DNA from: Actinomycetes bacterium
Lineage (GTDB): Bacteria; Actinomycetota; Actinomycetes; Propionibacteriales; Propionibacteriaceae
Reading direction: 5' to 3'
NCBI GenBank assembly: GCA_023419175.1
Contig: JAEZYG010000060.1
Coordinates: forward strand, 1 to 31,506
DNA: 31,506 nucleotides
The notes beneath the pieces are model-generated. The model ran no database searches. It was not told where the DNA came from and was given only the letters and a program-made list of their open reading frames with translations. Below, in pieces: positions 17,801-27,076 of the stretch. Numbering within the stretch: position 1 is the first letter of the stretch; every line of letters starts with the position of its first letter. A program made the translations under genes and the position numbers.

Positions 17801-17897
17801 AGATCCTGGCAACCCGCACTTCACACAGCGTTTCGCCAGGCTATCCCATTGGCTTTTAGATCCGATCAAGGAGCATCTGCACTATGAATCTTTCTGA
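14853..17897 (+). CDS. recC: Exodeoxyribonuclease V subunit gamma (RecC)
   Basis: This 1014-residue protein resembles RecC, the non-catalytic scaffold and Chi-recognition subunit of RecBCD, by overall sequence pattern and by its position directly before recB and recD. As expected for RecC, no Walker A or nuclease motif is visible; the fold is an inactivated SF1 helicase plus nuclease. ATG 14853 gives the best distance to AGGAGG (14843-14848). ATG 14850 and 14835 are upstream in frame and less likely. The gene overlaps recB by 14 bases, implying one operon recC-recB-recD. It diverges from uvrD2 across about 86 bases, where no clear promoter or LexA box could be seen. The length is close to mycobacterial RecC. 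Confidence 0.92.
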   Translation: MLIEHRYPTWETMAQAFHASVMKWPVTIMDRIALVTDSKAHHRHLIHHVASCEQGAGICAGIEDFSWSQLVSSLSKDEDPWASQSLPTLIAQGLDRRRDDPIFNDVMSYLDCDSGLRPGRRHSFYSKMARIFSRYRLLAADMTHSWAQEKDLDPHGEPLNSHQIWQAALWRELIDITAVDPYEYDHSLCDRLREGTIGQDLPTHIFIASIYDLTSYQRMFYDALSHHHEVHLALLNGDDRLSIPLIEAYSHRLYEQTIRNQDLDLCSPHVNDTVMGNGKIDKEISFHGCYGIDRQVEVLRDVLCDLLDASEGRQPRDIVVYAVGLSRFTPALLSLFHADSFHPGKDLRIQLAGQKAGMSNPIFDVVVNLIYLYDRRATSRDFIDFISNDLIRRRFDISDSDIDQIESLIARSEIRWGVDQRQRGRNGVPLLQSTWYQGIERLLLSLVSDPGDMRPVKYVLPVEYVDLSNGPLIGTLAEIVSRIRKIFSYFSQTAEPSIWASCLREICDLFAPQSFDDRWMIHHLYSVACELETHSRTTLLDHGDFAGWVRAVAQQGIDRINYFNGSLTITELGDMQAIESDAVVFLGLDDLSFPTKGEDSGDDLLGHIRADLLWTCDPRKRHEQALVDACLSARSKIVVIYENADDVTGRRHLDHRVIHNLQCSFSPSQITERIHHLLPYGWSEFDHGDPFSYDPLSYRGAHSSLLPREEKRDEQRPLQRNIGENIDIDLGDLISFYLNPAASFLRQAHIDLRDFSRPPKTDLPVKMDSLDRWSCHDYLYRLAMSGIDFDMAHKMLALSGKVILDQDSISPSSYRRVVSAVNAHRRYLNGSSHWIDIRWDESITCHMRLPLIDGRYVVNRFVSVKADDILKVWIPLVFACANGYKIKEGIAAGSRSICHLSPLDQQKAYDLAREMVHIYRDGLERPLPLPIKVADEFIASTTGISDHEDKARRLYDSLCEKDANWAQLFTSYKELTSLPSSTTDPGNPHFTQRFARLSHWLLDPIKEHLHYESF

Positions 17898-20800
17898 GCA
17901 GCCTATATATCCTTTCGATCTATGCCAGCCCCTTCCCGAACCTGGACATCCGCTTCTTTTAGAAGCCAGCGCCGGGACAGGTAAGACGTACACCCTTTCG
18001 TTTATGATCGCGCGGTTCATAGCGGAAGGATTCCCGATCGATTCCCTTTTGAGCGTCACCTTCTCTCGGCGAGCCAATGCGGAATTGCGCGATGGTATTT
18101 ACGCTCGTCTACACGATTTTCTTCGAGCTTTACAGGCAGATAGTGTGGATCTGATCGAAGATGAAGCGATTCGACGAATCGTCTCGTCGTGGCCGCTCGA
18201 TTCTTATCCTGAGCTGATCTCATCATTTAAAAAAGCGATCGCCTCGATCGATCAAGCACCGATCTATACCCTGCACGGATTTGCCCATAGGATGTTGAAT
18301 GAATTGGGCATCATGGCAGACCATGACGATGCCAGCGAGGCTGTCGAGGATTTTTCCATTCTTATCGATGAAGTCATCTATGACCTCTCGTTGGATTTTC
18401 ATCGTCGCTTTCCTCGGGTGGATTTCCAGCTCTGGTATGAGGTGGGGAGAAAAGCTCTCTTCCATCTCAATGAGAAGACCTATTGTGTTGAGTCCATGGC
18501 ATTTCTCGATGAGTATGTCCAGACTTTGCGTCAAGAATTTGAAAAGCGTAAGCGATGTCAACGTCTCATGAGCTATGACGATATGATCGTGCGCTTGGTC
18601 AACGCTTTAAATGATCCTCAGCGTGGGAAGCGAGCTTCCGAGATATTGCGCAATCGCTTTCCTGTCGTGATGATCGATGAATTTCAAGATACCGACCCAC
18701 TCCAATGGGATTTTATCGAAAAGGCTTTTCTCTCATCATCCGTACTCATGATGATTGGCGATCCCAAACAAGCGATCTATCGCTTCCGAGGAGGAGATAT
18801 CGAAACCTATTTAGCAGTACGATCTCGTCCGCAGATCACCTGTTATTCACTGACGCATAATTATCGAAGTGATGAGCCGGTGGTGCGAGCTATTGAGAAT
18901 CTTTTTGGCGATTCATCCTTTACCTCTACTAGCGACAATATCTATCTGCCACGACTTCAGGTCCATCATCGCAATTCTCGGATGAGATTTCCTTCATCAA
19001 TCGCTGAGCCTGTCATCATGCGATGCGCATCTGGGAAAAAACTTGGATATCAAACGACGAAGAAAAAAATCGTCTCAGATCTGATCTCCTATATAGACCA
19101 GATGATTGACCCGCATAGCGACTATGAAATCTACGAGCAGATGGGAGCAGATCATAGGTGGCGGATGGTGGAATGTCGCGATATCGCAGTTTTGGTCTCG
19201 TCTAACGCGATGGGTCGTTTCATTCAATCTCAACTGCGCGCCCAAGGCTATCCGGCGATCTTCAGCGGTGAGGGAAGTGTTCTTGACACCGAAGCAGCTC
19301 AGCAGTGGGTAACCTTTCTTGAAGCTGTCTTGACCAGGAGTCAACGAGCTATCCGGCGAGCCGCCTTAACCTCCTTGATGGGGTGGACTTTAAAAGATCT
19401 TTTGGACGATGACAGCGATGCGATCATGGACTTGGTGGAACAGATCTTGCGTTGTTCCCAACTCTTAGAACAACATTCTGCCTCAGCGATCTGCGACTAT
19501 CTCGCCAATGAGAACCGGCTTTATGAGCGTTTATTGGGCAGCGATGGAGGCGAGCAGATGCTGACAGATATTCGCCATATCGCTCGTTTATTAGATGAGG
19601 CTCAACTTGTCCATCAGATTCGCGGACGAGCACTGCTCGATATGTTGAAAGCGGCGATTGAGCACGGTTTCCTTCCTTTTTCTGCCTCTATCACAAGACG
19701 TTTGTCAACTGAGCGTTCCAGCATTCAGATCATGACGATTCACCAGGCTAAGGGGCTTCAATTCCCCATCGTCTTATTGCCAGAAGCCCCATTTTCTTCC
19801 TATGCCAGGAAAAGAAGCGCTCAGTCGAGCCCTCGTATCATTCACCGAGATGGACAACGTCTGCTGGATCTATACCCGAGTCATTCTCCTCAAGAGATCG
19901 TCAAAGCAACCGTGATGGAAGAAGCTGCAGAATCTTTACGGGCATTCTATGTGGCGTGTACCCGAGCACAATCCCATTTGGTGATGTGGTGGGCGCCGAT
20001 GGACAAAACTGAATCCAGCCCTATCCATCGTCTATGGTTCTCCACTGGACAATCGGGTATCCCACCGTTATCTCTCCCCCTCCCCCGCGCCGCTATCCCC
20101 CCGATAGAGTCCATATCTGTCACGGCTATAGGAGAAGAAAAATCTCCTCGCTACCGTCTAGACGGTACGGATTGTCCCGACCTGACAGTGAGATATTTCA
20201 CTTCGCATATCGATCGTGATTGGACACGCACCTCCTATTCCGGACTGACTCGCCACGCGCATAGTTCATCTGTTCTTATCCCTGCTATGAGTGGTATTGA
20301 CGATGAGGCTGATATCGATGCACTTCCTATTGATCCTGGGGGCGATGAGACGACCTTGCCTGTGTCATCTTTAGCCAATTGCCCGTCTGGTAGCGAATTT
20401 GGATCACTCGTCCATCTGCTTTTTGAACATGTTGATCCAGCAGATCCTCAACGCCGTCACCGTCTCGAAGAACAGATCCGTTTATATGCACCTCGATATG
20501 CCATTGCCGATCTAGATCACAGCGCACTGATTGACGGCATCGATGAGGCGATGACAACGCCGCTTGGAGATCTATGCGATCAAGCCTCCCTTTCCGATCT
20601 GGGCGCTCAACGCATCATCTGCGAGATGGACTTCACCATGTCATTAGGAGATCGGAATCGCCGTCATGTGACAGATCTCGCCATGCTCTTTAGCCGCTAT
20701 TGCTCCGATCATCCCTTTTTAGCATATGGAGATTATCTTGCCTCCAGTGAGGCTGGAACAAAGGCTCTAGCCGGTTTCCTTACCGGCTCTATCGATGCTT

Positions 20801-21165
20801 TAATCCATCTTGACAATCCTGAACGCTATGTCGTGGTCGATTACAAGACGAATCGTTTTCCTTCTCCTGTCGATCCCCACCATGTCGGTCTTTACACCGC
20901 AGAGACGATGAGTCAAATGATGATTGCCGCTCACTATCCCCTTCAGGCATTGATCTATTGTGCTGCCGTCCACCGTCTCCTGTCATGGAGACTTCCTCAC
21001 TACGATCCTGATCGTCATCTGGGCGGAGTGGGATATCTTTTCGTGCGCGGAATGTCTGGCCCGAATAATCCTGTCATCTCATCCATGCCAACTGGAGTGA
21101 TGATATGGAGACCACCTGCGGATATGATCGTGGCAGCCTCCAAGATTCTTGGCGGGGAGGAATAA
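17884..21165 (+). CDS. recB: Exodeoxyribonuclease V subunit beta (RecB helicase-nuclease)
   Basis: This 1093-residue protein is the 3'-5' helicase and sole nuclease of RecBCD. Walker A is EASAGTGKT (27-35). Motif II IDEFQDTD, motif III IGDPKQAIYRFRGGD, motif V TIHQAKGLQF and motif VI YVACTRAQ are all canonical. The C-terminal RecB nuclease domain is complete: His844 (SLVHLLFEH), Asp971 (TGSIDALI), Asp986 and Lys988 (VVDYKTNRF), then the QALIY element. It should therefore unwind and degrade double-strand-break ends and could load RecA after a Chi-like site. ATG 17884 lies within recC and follows AAGGAG at ten bases. Two bases separate its TAA from the GTG start of recD. Confidence 0.96.
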   Translation: MNLSEQPIYPFDLCQPLPEPGHPLLLEASAGTGKTYTLSFMIARFIAEGFPIDSLLSVTFSRRANAELRDGIYARLHDFLRALQADSVDLIEDEAIRRIVSSWPLDSYPELISSFKKAIASIDQAPIYTLHGFAHRMLNELGIMADHDDASEAVEDFSILIDEVIYDLSLDFHRRFPRVDFQLWYEVGRKALFHLNEKTYCVESMAFLDEYVQTLRQEFEKRKRCQRLMSYDDMIVRLVNALNDPQRGKRASEILRNRFPVVMIDEFQDTDPLQWDFIEKAFLSSSVLMMIGDPKQAIYRFRGGDIETYLAVRSRPQITCYSLTHNYRSDEPVVRAIENLFGDSSFTSTSDNIYLPRLQVHHRNSRMRFPSSIAEPVIMRCASGKKLGYQTTKKKIVSDLISYIDQMIDPHSDYEIYEQMGADHRWRMVECRDIAVLVSSNAMGRFIQSQLRAQGYPAIFSGEGSVLDTEAAQQWVTFLEAVLTRSQRAIRRAALTSLMGWTLKDLLDDDSDAIMDLVEQILRCSQLLEQHSASAICDYLANENRLYERLLGSDGGEQMLTDIRHIARLLDEAQLVHQIRGRALLDMLKAAIEHGFLPFSASITRRLSTERSSIQIMTIHQAKGLQFPIVLLPEAPFSSYARKRSAQSSPRIIHRDGQRLLDLYPSHSPQEIVKATVMEEAAESLRAFYVACTRAQSHLVMWWAPMDKTESSPIHRLWFSTGQSGIPPLSLPLPRAAIPPIESISVTAIGEEKSPRYRLDGTDCPDLTVRYFTSHIDRDWTRTSYSGLTRHAHSSSVLIPAMSGIDDEADIDALPIDPGGDETTLPVSSLANCPSGSEFGSLVHLLFEHVDPADPQRRHRLEEQIRLYAPRYAIADLDHSALIDGIDEAMTTPLGDLCDQASLSDLGAQRIICEMDFTMSLGDRNRRHVTDLAMLFSRYCSDHPFLAYGDYLASSEAGTKALAGFLTGSIDALIHLDNPERYVVVDYKTNRFPSPVDPHHVGLYTAETMSQMMIAAHYPLQALIYCAAVHRLLSWRLPHYDPDRHLGGVGYLFVRGMSGPNNPVISSMPTGVMIWRPPADMIVAASKILGGEE

Positions 21166-21167
21166 GG

Positions 21168-22994
21168 GTGAAAAACGAGACGATATCGATCATCGCTGAA
21201 GGAACGATCAAACTTTTCTCCCAGGCAGGTATGCTCTCTTTCGCTTCCGTCCACTGCGCACGTCAACTTTCTTATCTCTACGAAGAGAAAGATCCCGATG
21301 TTCTTTTAGCTATCGCATTGGCTTTTGAATCCTCGTTAGCGGGCTCCACCTGCCTACCGATTTCAGAAGCACAAGAGCGTTTCATGCCCGATACCGACTG
21401 CGAACAATCCCTTATCGATCAGATCGTTTCAGCTTGGCCTGCGAACGATAGCTGGCTGGAACGTATCGCATCTTCTCCTCTAGTCACCACCGATGAGGAT
21501 GCTCCCCCCAATTGTTACCCGGCGCGTTTGATTGACAAAGTGCTCTATCTTGAGCGGGATTGGCTTACTGAAACTCGTATCTGCAAGGAAATCCTTTCTC
21601 ATCTGTCATATCCTCTAGATTCCGATTCCCACCGTCTGGACCAAGCACTCGATGCCGTTTTCTCCGCCGATGAACGCGACAGCGATCAATATCATGCTGT
21701 CAAAAACTCCCTACTCTCACCGATTGCACTGATTACAGGAGGTCCTGGAACAGGCAAGACCACTACGATCGCAAAATTGCTTGCCGTCTACGATCGTCTT
21801 GTCGATGAACCTGTGCGTGTCCATCTGGCCTCTTTCACAGGAAAAGCTGCCGCTCGAATCCAACAATCTTTCGATGCTCAACTATTGAAAAATAATATTC
21901 GCTTCTCCCATGTAGATTTAGCTAAAGCAACAACAGTTCATTCCCTCCTCGGAGCGATTCCTGCTCAAGGATTCCGCTATAACAGCCAGCATCCCATCCC
22001 CAGTGATTGCGTCATCATCGACGAGGTCTCCATGATTTCTCTTCCTCTCATGGATGCTTTATTACAAGCTCTCGCTGCCCATAGTCGCTTGATTCTGGTA
22101 GGAGATGCCGATCAACTCGTCAGCGTCGATGCGGGAAACGTCCTTGACGATGTGGCGAAAGCCGATCTTTCCACTGTATCTGATCGTCCTGTCAGCACGG
22201 TCAGCACTTTGAGACATACTTACCGCTATTCAGGGGATCTCGCTGAAGCAGCCCATGCGATACGTCAAGGAGATAGCACACATTTTCTCGACCTTGTTCA
22301 TAACAGCGAGATTCTTGAATGGGTCGATATCGATCCCGATCCTTCTCAACTCCATCACCTCACGTCTTTGTGGACGGATATCGAAAAACAAAATCGCTTA
22401 TTAGTTGAAATTGCATGCGGACAGGGCGATATCGATCAGCGAGCCAACGAAGCTGTACGTATTCTCGACTCACACCGTCTTCTGTGCGCTCACCGTGAAG
22501 GACGTTACGGAGTAAATGCATGGTCTCGAGCGATCTCTGCCCAATTACGCGCCACCTTCACCGATTATGAACGCACCTTGTGGTATCCAGGACGTCCTCT
22601 TTTGGTCACACGCAATGCTCATGATGTCCAGATCGCCAATGGTGATACCGGTGTGGTCATCTATGACCATGACAGTGCGCGAATTGCTCTCAGCGCGGGA
22701 GGACATGCCCGTCTAGTCTCGCCGTGGATCTTGGGAGAGCCGATCACGATGCATTGCCTGACGGTTCATAAATCACAAGGATCTGAATACGATCGGGTGA
22801 GTTTCATTCTTCCAGACGAAAACTCTCCCTTACTCAACCGTCAACTTCTCTATACGGCTATCACCCGTGCCCGAACCCAGGTACGCATTATCGGCTCTCA
22901 GGCATCGATCGAGACAGCAATCGCCACACCTATTCGTCGAGCGACACGTCTTGCTGCTCGTCTATCCAAAGCCGGATTATCACAGGGCGAATAG
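21168..22994 (+). CDS. recD: Exodeoxyribonuclease V subunit alpha (RecD, SF1B helicase)
   Basis: This 608-residue 5'-3' helicase is the fast motor of RecBCD. It has Walker A GGPGTGKT (191-198), motif II IIDEVSM, motif III LVGDADQLVSVDAG, the UvrD_C_2-type motif LTVHKSQGSEYD and motif VI YTAITRARTQ. The first roughly 150 residues are helical and likely form the RecB/RecC interaction domain. GTG 21168 was chosen because GGGGAGG lies seven bases before it, just after the recB stop. An ATG at 21105 is in frame but deep inside recB. It closes the recCBD operon and overlaps the convergent nudC gene by 15 bases at the 3' ends. Its length is near mycobacterial RecD (about 575). Confidence 0.95.
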   Translation: MKNETISIIAEGTIKLFSQAGMLSFASVHCARQLSYLYEEKDPDVLLAIALAFESSLAGSTCLPISEAQERFMPDTDCEQSLIDQIVSAWPANDSWLERIASSPLVTTDEDAPPNCYPARLIDKVLYLERDWLTETRICKEILSHLSYPLDSDSHRLDQALDAVFSADERDSDQYHAVKNSLLSPIALITGGPGTGKTTTIAKLLAVYDRLVDEPVRVHLASFTGKAAARIQQSFDAQLLKNNIRFSHVDLAKATTVHSLLGAIPAQGFRYNSQHPIPSDCVIIDEVSMISLPLMDALLQALAAHSRLILVGDADQLVSVDAGNVLDDVAKADLSTVSDRPVSTVSTLRHTYRYSGDLAEAAHAIRQGDSTHFLDLVHNSEILEWVDIDPDPSQLHHLTSLWTDIEKQNRLLVEIACGQGDIDQRANEAVRILDSHRLLCAHREGRYGVNAWSRAISAQLRATFTDYERTLWYPGRPLLVTRNAHDVQIANGDTGVVIYDHDSARIALSAGGHARLVSPWILGEPITMHCLTVHKSQGSEYDRVSFILPDENSPLLNRQLLYTAITRARTQVRIIGSQASIETAIATPIRRATRLAARLSKAGLSQGE

Positions 22995-23840
22995 CGATGA
23001 GGTGATCGTGGATTGAAGCCATCCGTCCACCATGGCATGGGCGATAGAGCCTGGAGGCGGCACTGTAATCGTTTTCTTTTCTATCTCGGCTCTCAACTCA
23101 TCGCGTCGATACCATTTACCCCACTGCAATTCATCGCCATCGACACGATCTTCCCCACTCGCAAGAGCAGCATAGGCAAGCATGAATGAACGCGGAAACG
23201 GCCACGGTTGGCTTCCCAGATATTTCATCGCGCTGATAGTCAGCGAACTTTCTTCTAGGATCTCTCGATAAATCGCCTGTTCTGCTGACTCACCAGCTTC
23301 GATATATCCCGCCAAGACTGAGATCCTCCCTTTTACCCATTGACGGTTGTGGGCGAGATAGAGACGGTCATCGCTATCGAGAACAGCGACGATAACAGCC
23401 GGATCTATGCGGGGAAAAACCTCTTGTCCACACCCACTACACGTAGCGCTATACCCATGTGATGAAAAGACAAGGCCATGAGCGCATTGAGGGCAATAGC
23501 GGGTGGACTCCTGCCATTTCCATATCGCTAAAGCCGTTGAAATCAGTTGATAATCCCTAGCGGATAGACGAGGATCTCGATAGGTGATCCCATCGATGGA
23601 ATAAACCCTACGGGCGAAATAGGGGTCCCCTTCGCATAGACCGAGAAAGATCGTTCCTTGCCGCGAGCCGCTAGTCCGCATCCCACAGATGGGATAGCGG
23701 ATTTTATCGTTCCTATCGATTTCGATCACTCGTGCTTGAGGATCTCGCCATAGTTGATCGAGATAGTCATCGCTACGCAATGCTATGGCACGGTCGATAA
23801 CAGAGGGGTAATCCCATCCATGAAGATCAAGAGCAGTCAT
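22980..23840 (-). CDS. nudC: NAD(H) pyrophosphatase / NAD-RNA decapping enzyme NudC
   Basis: This 286-residue Nudix hydrolase cleaves NADH (and, in studied NudC enzymes, NAD-capped RNA 5' ends) to the mononucleotides. A four-cysteine zinc site is present (Cys116, Cys119, Cys134, Cys137). The Nudix box spans residues 178-200, GYIEAGESAEQ...REILEESSL, with REILEE intact; the usual glycine near its end is Ser199. The NudC hallmark SQPWPFP follows at 210-216. ATG 23840 is preceded by GAGGAGAG at a good distance; an in-frame start at 23858 is less likely. The gene overlaps the end of adnB by 14 bases and is the last gene of the minus-strand operon adnA-adnB-nudC. NudC lies near adnAB in mycobacteria too. 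Confidence 0.95.
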   Translation of the reverse strand: MTALDLHGWDYPSVIDRAIALRSDDYLDQLWRDPQARVIEIDRNDKIRYPICGMRTSGSRQGTIFLGLCEGDPYFARRVYSIDGITYRDPRLSARDYQLISTALAIWKWQESTRYCPQCAHGLVFSSHGYSATCSGCGQEVFPRIDPAVIVAVLDSDDRLYLAHNRQWVKGRISVLAGYIEAGESAEQAIYREILEESSLTISAMKYLGSQPWPFPRSFMLAYAALASGEDRVDGDELQWGKWYRRDELRAEIEKKTITVPPPGSIAHAMVDGWLQSTITSSLFAL

Positions 23841-26800
23841 CGTTGCTCTCCTCATCAAGCGACAAGGAACAATTCTGCATCTGGACGTCTCGATCGGATC
23901 TATCGGGATTGTTCAACAAGTCTCGATAGATTTTACGGATCTCCTCTTCTCCTATCAGAGAGGGACGTTCGATCACCCCATCTCTTACGTGATAGAAAAC
24001 GGCATCGATTCGTTCAAGAGGAAGCCCATATATATGAGCCCATGCGAGACGATATAAGGAAAGCTGGAGTGGATCGGAAGGGGCTTTCCCAGTTTTCCAA
24101 TCGACAATCTGATAGTCATAGCGATCATCTGTCGATGTAAAAACGGCATCGATCCGTCCTCTGATCTGCTGCCCTTCGAGGAAAAGGACGAAGCTATGTT
24201 CAATCGCATATGGAATGCGATCTCGATAGGGACCGTCTAAGAATTTCTCTTTCAGCTCAGACAGCAGCCGATCATCTTTCGATTCAATGAGCTCAGCGCT
24301 TTGCTCATAGGGATCGATATCGAAAAGACTATCGGGAATCAACGTTGAATAGCGTTGCTCAAGCCATGCATGAAAACGCGATCCTTGCGAAGCTTCCAGA
24401 TTCAACGGACGTGGCATTGGTCTGAGTAAAGATTCGACGAAAAGATCACGTTTATGAGTAGCTGTGATGAATCGTGAAGCCGGAATGGACAAGGGAATAT
24501 GCATGGTATCGATGGATCGTCTGCGCTCATAGAGAGCATCAACTTCTAGCTGGGCGTTACGAGCCCAACTGACATAGTGGGCGTACTCCTCTTCGTCCAA
24601 AGTGGCAAGAATCTGTTCGTCGTATCCATTCTCCATGATGGATCGCACCGTATGAGCGAGGGATTGCACCGTATCGATCTGTTCATCGTTACATGGCCAT
24701 TCCATCGCCTCATCATCGTTGTCATAAGGATTGGTCAGATCAATCGGATAGGTCACTAGCTGTTCTTCTGGCAGACTTTGAGCGATCTGCTCAAAATAAG
24801 GAGATCTGCTTTTTGCCTTCACAATCTTGGGCTCCCACCCGTGACATGTGGCGATCAGGTGACGTTTCGCTCTGGTAAAAGCGACATAGGCAAGACGGTC
24901 TTCAGATGCTTTCTCATAGGATTTCAGCTCGTCAGGATAGGATTTGAGCGATGTGGCATCTACCTGGAGCAATTGGGGAAGCCAATCACGATCTTGACGT
25001 AAAGCATAGGGAATTACCTCACAGCGATTGACCCAGCTTTCAGCTTTCAGCGAGGGAAAAACATTATGTGTCAGGTTGGGAATGACGACTATCTGCCACT
25101 CCAAACCTTTTGAACGATGCATCGTCATGATCTTGACGGAATCTCTAGATGAGATAGTCGCTTGTTCCAAACCCTTCCCATAGTTTTGTTCAGCATCAAA
25201 CCACGCTAATAGACCAGCGATACTGCCCTGTCCGTCCACATCCACATAGGCATCGACAAGGCGACGAAAATGGGAAATCTGCACCACGCGAGGATCTTCG
25301 TCGCATCGGGATTGAAGCTCAGTCATGACCCCGCTGGAGGTAATGATCCGATCGATCACTTCGCTTGCCGTCTCATTGCGAAAACGGGAGAGATATTCCA
25401 TCTCAGCATTGAATGCCGCTAGACGTTGGCGAGCTGTCAAAGTGAGGTCAATCTGATCGAGATCTTTCAAAGCATCGGCTAGCGAAGGCTCTTCACTGGA
25501 ATCACGTATGACCTTTCCACCATTGTGATTGCGAAGGGGATCATCTTCATGCTCCCCGCGGACAAGGGTACGGGCATGGCGGTTGAGAGCGATAAGATCG
25601 TCTACCCCGATTTTCCACCGTTGAGATGAAAGCAAACGCACGATCTCAACATTGTTATGGGGATCGAGAATCAAGGTGAGCATCGAGCGGATATTGGCGA
25701 TAACATCGATGCTGAGTAAACCATCTAAACCGACAATCTCAACGGGAATCCCTGCATCGCTGAGATGACGATAGACCAGTGAAATATCGCTATTGGTGCG
25801 GGTGAGAACCGCCATATCTTTCCACTCGAGAGAATCGTCATCGCGATGAAGCTGATGTAAGTGGCGCGCAATCCATGCCATCTCCTCGTCGACGGTATTA
25901 AATTCAGCACAGCTAACCTCTCCCCCATGCGAGTGCGGAGGGGGAATCAAGATCTGTTCGCCTGCCCTGTCATGTCGTGGACGCAGACGTGGATCCTTCC
26001 TCAAAGGCTCGCTCACTTTATTGGCGATTTCCAAGATTGCAGGTAGGGAACGCCGGTTCGTTCTCAAAGAATAGCTAGTAGATGGATTTCCATCAGCGAG
26101 CGGATAGTCGTCATTGAATTGTAAAATATTTCCAGGGGCTGCTCCTCTCCATCCGTAGATCGCTTGGAAAGGATCCCCCACTGCAGTGATGGGATGTCCA
26201 CGTCCGTCTTCGCGGTTATCTCCAGAAAATAACGCTTTCAATACCATCGCTTGAGCGGTCGAAGTATCTTGATATTCGTCCAATAAGACCACGTGATATC
26301 GCTGTCTCATAATCGATGACAAGACCTTGATATCGCTACTTAGGCGAGCGGCAGACGCCATCTGATCGCTGAATTCGACCAGGCGATAACGCGCTTTTAC
26401 CTCCCGATAGCGCTGAACGAGCATGAGCAATTCATCTCGATTGATAATGGCTTCTTTTGCCTGTTTGACCGCCGCTAATTCTTTCCCTCTCCATAGGGGA
26501 ATCTCATCTAGCGATGCTCTTAAAGACTTCCCATAGCTAGTGATCTTGTCGATATCGAGCAGATGGGATTGAGCTGCCGCATCGAGAGTGACGATTTTTT
26601 CAGCGATCGTGGCAGCGGTATAACTCGACAGATGATCGATCACATCACTTGACGATGCGACCACATCTGCCGCCAGACGATAGGAGGTAGCATCTGCCAT
26701 CATCGTCACATCGCTATCCATTCCCAAACGCAACCCGTGTTCGCTCACCAAGGAAGCAGCGAAGGCATCATAGGTAGAAATCGTTGCCATCATCGTGCGA

Positions 26801-27075
26801 TCGTTGAGATTCGCCTGAGCAAGCGCTTCTTCGATACGTTCAGCTAACTGAGCGGTCGCCTTGAGGGTAAATGTCAAGCCTAGAACCTTGTCCACAGATA
26901 CCTGTCCGGTGGCGACAAGCCATACCACTCGGGCAGCCATGACTGTGGTCTTTCCCGTACCGGCACCAGCGATGATAACCGCCGGTTCTAAAGGAGCACA
27001 GATTGCATCGAGCTGTTCATCGCTGAAGGGAATTTTCAGCATGTCACATAGATCTGAACGGGTAATCGAAGCCAT
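23827..27075 (-). CDS. adnB: AdnB-type ATP-dependent helicase/nuclease (UvrD-like motor plus RecB nuclease)
   Basis: This 1082-residue protein has Walker A AGAGTGKT (36-43), motif II LLDEYQDTS, motif III VGDPFQAIYGWRGA, motif V TMHRSKGLEW and motif VI YVAFTRAKR, all canonical, so it should be an active 3'-5' motor. The C-terminal RecB-family nuclease is complete: His902 (SRFHAWLE), Asp976 (GRIDAVF), Asp992 and Lys994 (IVDWKTGK), then the QLSLY element. Its size and its place directly after the AdnA gene match mycobacterial AdnB, the lead motor of the AdnAB end-resection machine. ATG 27075 follows GGAAGG and stands one base after the adnA stop. The frame is open upstream to 27195, but that stretch lies inside adnA. 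Confidence 0.93.
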   Translation of the reverse strand: MASITRSDLCDMLKIPFSDEQLDAICAPLEPAVIIAGAGTGKTTVMAARVVWLVATGQVSVDKVLGLTFTLKATAQLAERIEEALAQANLNDRTMMATISTYDAFAASLVSEHGLRLGMDSDVTMMADATSYRLAADVVASSSDVIDHLSSYTAATIAEKIVTLDAAAQSHLLDIDKITSYGKSLRASLDEIPLWRGKELAAVKQAKEAIINRDELLMLVQRYREVKARYRLVEFSDQMASAARLSSDIKVLSSIMRQRYHVVLLDEYQDTSTAQAMVLKALFSGDNREDGRGHPITAVGDPFQAIYGWRGAAPGNILQFNDDYPLADGNPSTSYSLRTNRRSLPAILEIANKVSEPLRKDPRLRPRHDRAGEQILIPPPHSHGGEVSCAEFNTVDEEMAWIARHLHQLHRDDDSLEWKDMAVLTRTNSDISLVYRHLSDAGIPVEIVGLDGLLSIDVIANIRSMLTLILDPHNNVEIVRLLSSQRWKIGVDDLIALNRHARTLVRGEHEDDPLRNHNGGKVIRDSSEEPSLADALKDLDQIDLTLTARQRLAAFNAEMEYLSRFRNETASEVIDRIITSSGVMTELQSRCDEDPRVVQISHFRRLVDAYVDVDGQGSIAGLLAWFDAEQNYGKGLEQATISSRDSVKIMTMHRSKGLEWQIVVIPNLTHNVFPSLKAESWVNRCEVIPYALRQDRDWLPQLLQVDATSLKSYPDELKSYEKASEDRLAYVAFTRAKRHLIATCHGWEPKIVKAKSRSPYFEQIAQSLPEEQLVTYPIDLTNPYDNDDEAMEWPCNDEQIDTVQSLAHTVRSIMENGYDEQILATLDEEEYAHYVSWARNAQLEVDALYERRRSIDTMHIPLSIPASRFITATHKRDLFVESLLRPMPRPLNLEASQGSRFHAWLEQRYSTLIPDSLFDIDPYEQSAELIESKDDRLLSELKEKFLDGPYRDRIPYAIEHSFVLFLEGQQIRGRIDAVFTSTDDRYDYQIVDWKTGKAPSDPLQLSLYRLAWAHIYGLPLERIDAVFYHVRDGVIERPSLIGEEEIRKIYRDLLNNPDRSDRDVQMQNCSLSLDEESNDDCS

Positions 27076-27076
27076 C

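Noticed and set aside
14853..22994. recCBD as a recent mobile insertion
   Set aside because: No insertion sequence, integrase, tRNA-site duplication or flanking repeats are visible, and base and codon use look like the neighbours, so recent transfer is not supported.
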